DNA from: Sporomusa silvacetica DSM 10669
Lineage (GTDB): Bacteria; Bacillota; Negativicutes; Sporomusales; Sporomusaceae
Direction of reading: 5' to 3'
Length of the DNA stretch: 64,000 nt
Assembly: GCF_002257705.1 (NCBI RefSeq)
Contig: NZ_LSLK01000117.1
Span: 23,403-87,402 of the forward strand
In this document: positions 60,364-64,000 of the stretch, piece by piece
Layout of the letters: every line of letters begins with the position of its first letter
Position numbering within the stretch: the first letter of the stretch is position 1
The notes under the pieces: generated by a model
Databases searched by the model: none
The model's input: the letters and a program-made list of their open reading frames with translations, nothing else
What the model was told of the DNA's origin: nothing
Made by a program: the position numbers and the translations under genes

Positions 60364-61038
60364 ATGAGTATATCGTCTGTAAATAGTAGCAATTGGGCGT
60401 CATTATTAACATCTTCTATGAAAAGCAACGCAAGTAGTAGTACTACTACTGAAACATCAACTAGTAGTTTGGAAGGGGTAGTCAGTAGTAATTCTGATGG
60501 TGATACCTTTCAAATATCTAAATCGATGTACAAAGATCGGGACAAATTAGCAGCATACCTATACAGTAAACTGGATACCAATGATGATGATTCACTAACG
60601 GAAGAGGAATTTTTAGCAGCATGCCCCAGTGTTATTACTGAGGAAATGTCGGAAAATATCTACAAGAGTATGGATGCCGACGGTGATGGTTCAGTGAGCG
60701 AAGCTGAATTTGGAACAGCCTATGTAACGGCTCTGGAATCTGAGCATCCTCCGTTCAATGATCAGTCCAAAAAAGAAGAAATTACTACAGAAACAAGCAT
60801 TACAAAGGCGAAGCTAACATATTTGCAAAACTTCATAAACATGGATACTGATGGTGATGGTTTAGTGAGTGAAGATGAATTTTCAATAGTACGTCCCGGT
60901 GATGTTACTGCTGAAATGTCCAAAAATCTCTTTAGTAGCTTCGATACAGATAGCTCAGGCTCGCTGACTGAATCTGAATATGAAACAGCCATGAGTAACG
61001 CACCTTCTGTAGATACAGCCGTAACTTCTGTGGAGTAG
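60364..61038 (+). CDS. EF-hand calcium-binding protein
   Basis: A 224-residue protein with a serine/threonine-rich N-terminal 50 residues and four EF-hand loops: DTNDDDSLTEEEF (about 77), DADGDGSVSEAEF (about 104), DTDGDGLVSEDEF (about 161) and DTDSSGSLTESEY (about 199). The first three keep the Ca-ligand pattern; the last has Ser for Asp at one place. No signal peptide. AAGGAGGGG precedes the ATG. EF-hands are uncommon in prophages and the gene is flanked by its own terminator, so it may be a moron gene acting in the host. Confidence 0.9.
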   Translation: MSISSVNSSNWASLLTSSMKSNASSSTTTETSTSSLEGVVSSNSDGDTFQISKSMYKDRDKLAAYLYSKLDTNDDDSLTEEEFLAACPSVITEEMSENIYKSMDADGDGSVSEAEFGTAYVTALESEHPPFNDQSKKEEITTETSITKAKLTYLQNFINMDTDGDGLVSEDEFSIVRPGDVTAEMSKNLFSSFDTDSSGSLTESEYETAMSNAPSVDTAVTSVE

Positions 61039-61061
61039 GTTTAGACAACTGGTTTTGAAAG

Positions 61062-61093
61062 AGACTCTTGGCATTTGCTGAGAGTCTATATTT
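61062..61093 (+). terminator. Terminator after EF-hand gene
   Basis: AGACTCT and AGAGTCT pair around TGGCATTTGCTG, then ATATTTTT. It isolates the EF-hand gene from the packaging genes. Confidence 0.75.
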
Positions 61094-61179
61094 TTATCAG
61101 GAGCTAAATTATGTAGGCTATTTGCGACACGTTAAATAAAAATATATGACGGTCTACGTTACTGTAGTGATACTACTGA

Positions 61180-61266
61180 TCAAATTATATTGATCGGTTG
61201 GAGCAGATTAAGGGGTTAAGGGACACAATTAAGGCTATGGTTAAGAGTGAGAACCCGAGCTATTAA
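61180..61266 (+). pseudogene. Tail of a small phage gene before terminase
   Basis: A frame with no start reads YIDRLEQIKGLRDTIKAM then KSENPSY-stop, as in small proteins found just before the terminase small subunit. A TGA at 61177 cuts it off upstream. Probably a remnant. Confidence 0.4.
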
Positions 61267-61305
61267 CTTATTACTTATTATCTACCGGGGGTGGTGACCT
61301 TGTAA

Positions 61306-62124
61306 GTGGCGAGAATACGAAGCCCTGAACGTGATAAAGCGTTTGAGATATGGAAAGATAGCGGCGGACAAATACCACTTGTTGAAATAGCTACCACATT
61401 GGAAATACCTGATGTGAAAATTAGAAAGTGGAAAAACGTCGATAAGTGGGATGATCGTCTCAAAGGGAACGCCGTACCAATTGACGTACCCATTGCGAGA
61501 GGGAACGTACCACTTGAAATAGATAGAAGCGTACCAAAACCAAAGAAGACAGGTCCGCCATTCGGCAGTCAAAACGCCAAAGGACATGGCGCTCCCAAAG
61601 GTAATAAAAACGCAGTCGGTAATAGTGGTGGCATAGGTGGCATGCCGGGGGAGCGAAACCAGAACTTTAAGCATGGATTTTTTAGTAAGATATTTCCCGA
61701 TGATCCTGATACGCAGGAGATTATAGAGAGCATTCAAGTCAAGAGCCCCATTGAAGTGTTGTGGGAGAATATAGTTATTCAGTACACGGCTATTGCTAGG
61801 GCGCAGAGGATTATGTTTGTTAAGGACCAGGATGATCTGACCAAGGTGCTGAAGAGTAGCACTAGCGGCGAAAAAAGCGATTCAGTAACATATGAGCTCC
61901 AATTCGCTTGGGATAAGCAAGCGACATTTATAACAGCGCAAAGCCGCGCTATGAAAACGTTAGAGGGCTTAATAAAGCAGTACGTGGATCTTACTGGCGA
62001 TAAGGGCAAACTTGAAATAGAAAAGCTAAAAGCCGATATTGACAGGGCTAAATCAGAAGGCGACGGTGATACAGTTGCCCAAGACCACGCCAAACGGGTA
62101 CAGGAAGCGTGGGCGAACCGATGA
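61306..62124 (+). CDS. terS: Phage terminase small subunit
   Basis: A 272-residue terminase small subunit of the YqaS/SPP1-like type. N-terminal HTH (RDKAFEIWKDSGGQIPLVEIATTLEIPDVKIRKWKN), a glycine/asparagine-rich linker (GAPKGNKNAVGNSGGIGG) and helical C-terminal domain. It selects phage DNA for packaging and hands it to TerL. GTG start after GGGGGTGGTGACC. TerL begins 4 bases before its end. Confidence 0.9.
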   Translation: MARIRSPERDKAFEIWKDSGGQIPLVEIATTLEIPDVKIRKWKNVDKWDDRLKGNAVPIDVPIARGNVPLEIDRSVPKPKKTGPPFGSQNAKGHGAPKGNKNAVGNSGGIGGMPGERNQNFKHGFFSKIFPDDPDTQEIIESIQVKSPIEVLWENIVIQYTAIARAQRIMFVKDQDDLTKVLKSSTSGEKSDSVTYELQFAWDKQATFITAQSRAMKTLEGLIKQYVDLTGDKGKLEIEKLKADIDRAKSEGDGDTVAQDHAKRVQEAWANR

Positions 62125-63540
62125 CGACTGTTGAACCTATTTTACTGCAGCCGCACGTTATAAGATATTATGCCGACAACATACTAGACTACGTAAAAGA
62201 GGTTATAGGAGCCACGCCTGACGATATTCAAGCTGAGATATTGCTAAGCTGTGCCGGTAATAGATTGACGTCTGTACGAGCCGGTCACGGCGTTGGTAAA
62301 AGTGCGGTAGAATCGTGGGCTATAAAATGGTTTATATACAGCAGGCCATTCCCCAAAATACCGTGTACAGCGCCTACCAGGCACCAATTACATGACATTC
62401 TTTGGGCAGAGTTAAATAAGTGGAATCGACAATCGTCCGATGCAGACCTTTTTGAGTGGACAGACGAACGATTCTACCATAAAGCACACCGGGAAGAATG
62501 GTTCGCGGTGCCCAGGACAGCGGTTAAGCCAGACGCGCTGCAAGGGTTTCACGCGGATCATGTTTTTTATGTCATAGACGAAGCAAGTGGCGTGCCTGAT
62601 AAGATATTCGAGCCGGTGTTAGGCGCTTTAACAACTGAAAATGTCAGGCTTCTGGCCTGTGGAAACCCTACGCAGATAGCCGGGTGGTTTTACGACAGCC
62701 ACAACAAAAGCAGGGAATTATACAACGCATTTCACATAGATGGTCGCACCTCTCCCAGGGTAACAAAAGAATATGTTCAAATGATAATTGACATGTTTGG
62801 TGAGGATCGCGATGTATTCCGCGTTCGTGTTGCCGGTCAGTTTCCAAAGGCTATGCCGGATAGCTTTATTCCGCTTGACTGGGTCGAGCGCAACAGCGTT
62901 AAAGTGCCTTTGGTAGTTAAACCAGCCGCTATTGACATAGGCGTCGATGTGGCCAGATTTGGGGATGATCAAAGTGTCATTTGTCCCGTATTTAATCGCC
63001 AACACCAGCAAAAACCTGAAACATATAATCATAATGACACAATGGAGCTTGCCGGACGTACGATACAGATGCTTGACCGGTATACGGACAAACACGGCAG
63101 GATACCAATATCAGTCCGCGTTGACTGTGACGGTTTAGGAGTAGGTACATATGACCGTGTTAAAGAGGTTGTTAGACAGCGAAAAATGGCGCATGTTAAA
63201 GTGCATGAGGGCCATTTTGGCGGGGCTGGGCTGGAGGCAAGCTGTTTACCGATGATCCTGTAAGATATTCAAACAGTACTGGCCTGATGTGGGGGACATT
63301 AGAGAACTTCTAAGGTATGATAAAATTACGCTTTGGTACAATGACGCACAGATCAGCCAACTTTCTAATCGTAAGTACAAAGTTAATTCAGATGGTGAAA
63401 TAGAATTGGAAAGAAAAGAGGATATGAAAAAACGCGGTTTAAAGTCGCCGGATTTAGGCGATGCTTTAGCGTTGGCAACATATGTACCGCAAGCCAGAAA
63501 CTTTATTCCAGATATAAGCAGAAAGGAGGGTAAGCCTTGA
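62121..63540 (+). pseudogene. terL: Phage terminase large subunit with two frameshifts
   Basis: The packaging ATPase-nuclease. The first frame has Walker A GHGVGKSAVESWA at about 55 and Walker B FYVIDEAS, and nuclease Asp in AIDIGVDVARFGDD. It shifts near 63230 (the G-rich GGGGCTGGGCTGGAGG); the second frame reads GKLFTDDPVRYSNSTGLMWG; it shifts again at the GGGGG at 63290, ending as DIRELLRYDKITLWYNDAQI to TGA at 63540. Both breaks fall in G-runs and look like single lost bases. Repaired, the protein would be normal length. Either the prophage is decaying or the assembly has homopolymer errors. Confidence 0.85.
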
Positions 63541-63876
63541 TAGTAGATATAATTGCTAATCCCGATTACAGGTTCCTAGAAGACTTCTACTACGCAACCG
63601 GTGGCTTTAAACATGGCGACTACATTGTTAAACGCCCGCGTGAAACGTTGGAAAACTACGAGGTGCGAAAGCAGCTTAGTTATTATCTCAACTACGTTAA
63701 ACCAGTTGTCGACTCCCATGTTAACCCAATATTTAGGACAGAGGCGGCGCGGGACTGGGGCGGTAGGCGAGATACCAACAGTAGCAACCTGTTTTCGCTG
63801 TTTTGTGATAACGTAGATACTGTTAAAACTAAATTACCCAAGTTTATGAAGAGAGCCGCCCGTATAGCTAAACTGC
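63537..63876 (+). pseudogene. Phage portal protein, 5' part
   Basis: A frame from TTG at 63537 (AAAGGAGGG upstream, overlapping terL stop) reads IVDIIANPDYRFLEDFYYAT, VKRPRETLENYEVRKQLSYY, LNYVKPVVDSHVNPIFRTEA then KLPKFMKRAARIAKLL. This is the start of an SPP1/HK97-type portal protein, which forms the DNA entry ring. It is cut at about 63877 by an insertion sequence end, so only about 113 residues are visible here and the gene is disrupted. Confidence 0.75.
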
Positions 63877-64000
63877 TGTGCTACCCGTCAAGAGGACAAA
63901 GAAAAAATAGAAGAAGTGGATTGCTGCCTGCCGATATGGTGGGCAGCAATTTTTATGCAGCTTTCGCGTACTGTTCGTGGAATTCCATGGGCGTCATGAT
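63877..64000 (-). mobile_element. IS3-family insertion sequence end
   Basis: TGTGCTACCCGTCAAGAGGA at 63877 reads as a terminal inverted repeat of an IS3-type element (TG...start), inserted in the portal gene. On the minus strand the last 15 codons of a transposase (63953-64000, MTPMEFHEQYAKAA then TAA) resemble the OrfB end of IS3/IS150 elements. A hairpin ATTGCTGCC/GGCAGCAAT at 63920-63950 follows it. The element continues past the window. Confidence 0.65.
63953..64000 (-). CDS. IS3-family transposase OrfB, C-terminal end (partial)
   Basis: Only 15 codons, IMTPMEFHEQYAKAA, then TAA. The pattern (LTP.EFH.Q.A..A) is common at the end of IS3-type OrfB integrase-like transposases. The rest lies outside the window. 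Confidence 0.6.
   Translation of the reverse strand: MMTPMEFHEQYAKAA

Noticed and set aside
1..64000. CRISPR arrays
   Set aside because: No series of regularly spaced repeats of 24-40 bases was seen on either strand.
1..64000. rRNA genes or complete tRNA genes
   Set aside because: No rRNA sequence was seen. The three tRNA-Gly stretches lack the 5' half, so they are att copies, not genes.

Overview
The window looks like an integration hot-spot in the chromosome of a Negativicutes bacterium, probably of the Sporomusaceae (Pelosinus/Sporomusa type). Gene style and many proteins are Firmicute-like, yet there is a TonB-dependent outer-membrane receptor, so the cell has two membranes. The metabolic genes (2-oxoacid:ferredoxin oxidoreductase, phosphate butyryltransferase, butyrate kinase) fit a fermenting anaerobe. 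The organism name is inferred, not shown.

The layout is set by three copies of the 3' end of a tRNA-Gly gene (anticodon-loop side to CCA) at about 1541, 45895 and 50316, with no intact tRNA in the window. They read as att sites left by tandem integrative elements. Element A ends at the first copy with its own intact tyrosine integrase (105-1391). Element B (about 1541-45895) is a 44-kb island. Element C (about 45895-50316) is a 4.4-kb passenger with a TonB receptor and two tandem secreted proteins. Element D, from 50316 to the window edge, is a decaying prophage.

Element B has four parts. 1.7-8.8 kb: type I restriction-modification, hsdM and hsdS intact, hsdR broken by a one-base frameshift. 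8.8-11.5 kb: a mobilisation module (integrase with an internal TGA, excisionase-like protein, short relaxase, ribbon-helix-helix accessory protein). 12.4-25.9 kb: a large DExH helicase, RadC, a Gabija GajA-GajB pair, a phage-type recombination block (DUF932, RecB-like nuclease, ERF annealing protein), small secreted proteins and a second, broken radC. 26.2-45.4 kb: thioesterase, a dead IS6-family element, a chemoreceptor, an Lrp regulator and a catabolic cluster.

The catabolic cluster reads as a complete route. A nitrilase and a second nitrilase-superfamily amidohydrolase could release a carboxylic acid from a nitrile or amide. An ACS-type MFS carrier could import an acid. GlcD/GlcE/GlcF-like proteins oxidise a 2-hydroxy acid to a 2-oxo acid. 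A four-subunit 2-oxoacid:ferredoxin oxidoreductase makes acyl-CoA, and Ptb plus Buk turn acyl-CoA into acid plus ATP. An IclR regulator closes the cluster. A related leader sequence with hairpin potential lies before both the chemoreceptor gene and the oxidoreductase operon, suggesting an undescribed structured RNA that links sensing to catabolism.

Element D carries replication and recombination genes (Dam, DnaD-like initiator, SSB, HNH-type protein, RusA), many small ORFs, an EF-hand protein, a cysteine-rich mini-protein, terminase and a portal start cut by an IS3-family end. dam, rusA, an XRE gene and terL have stops or frameshifts, and the integrase has been fused to an IS21 remnant.
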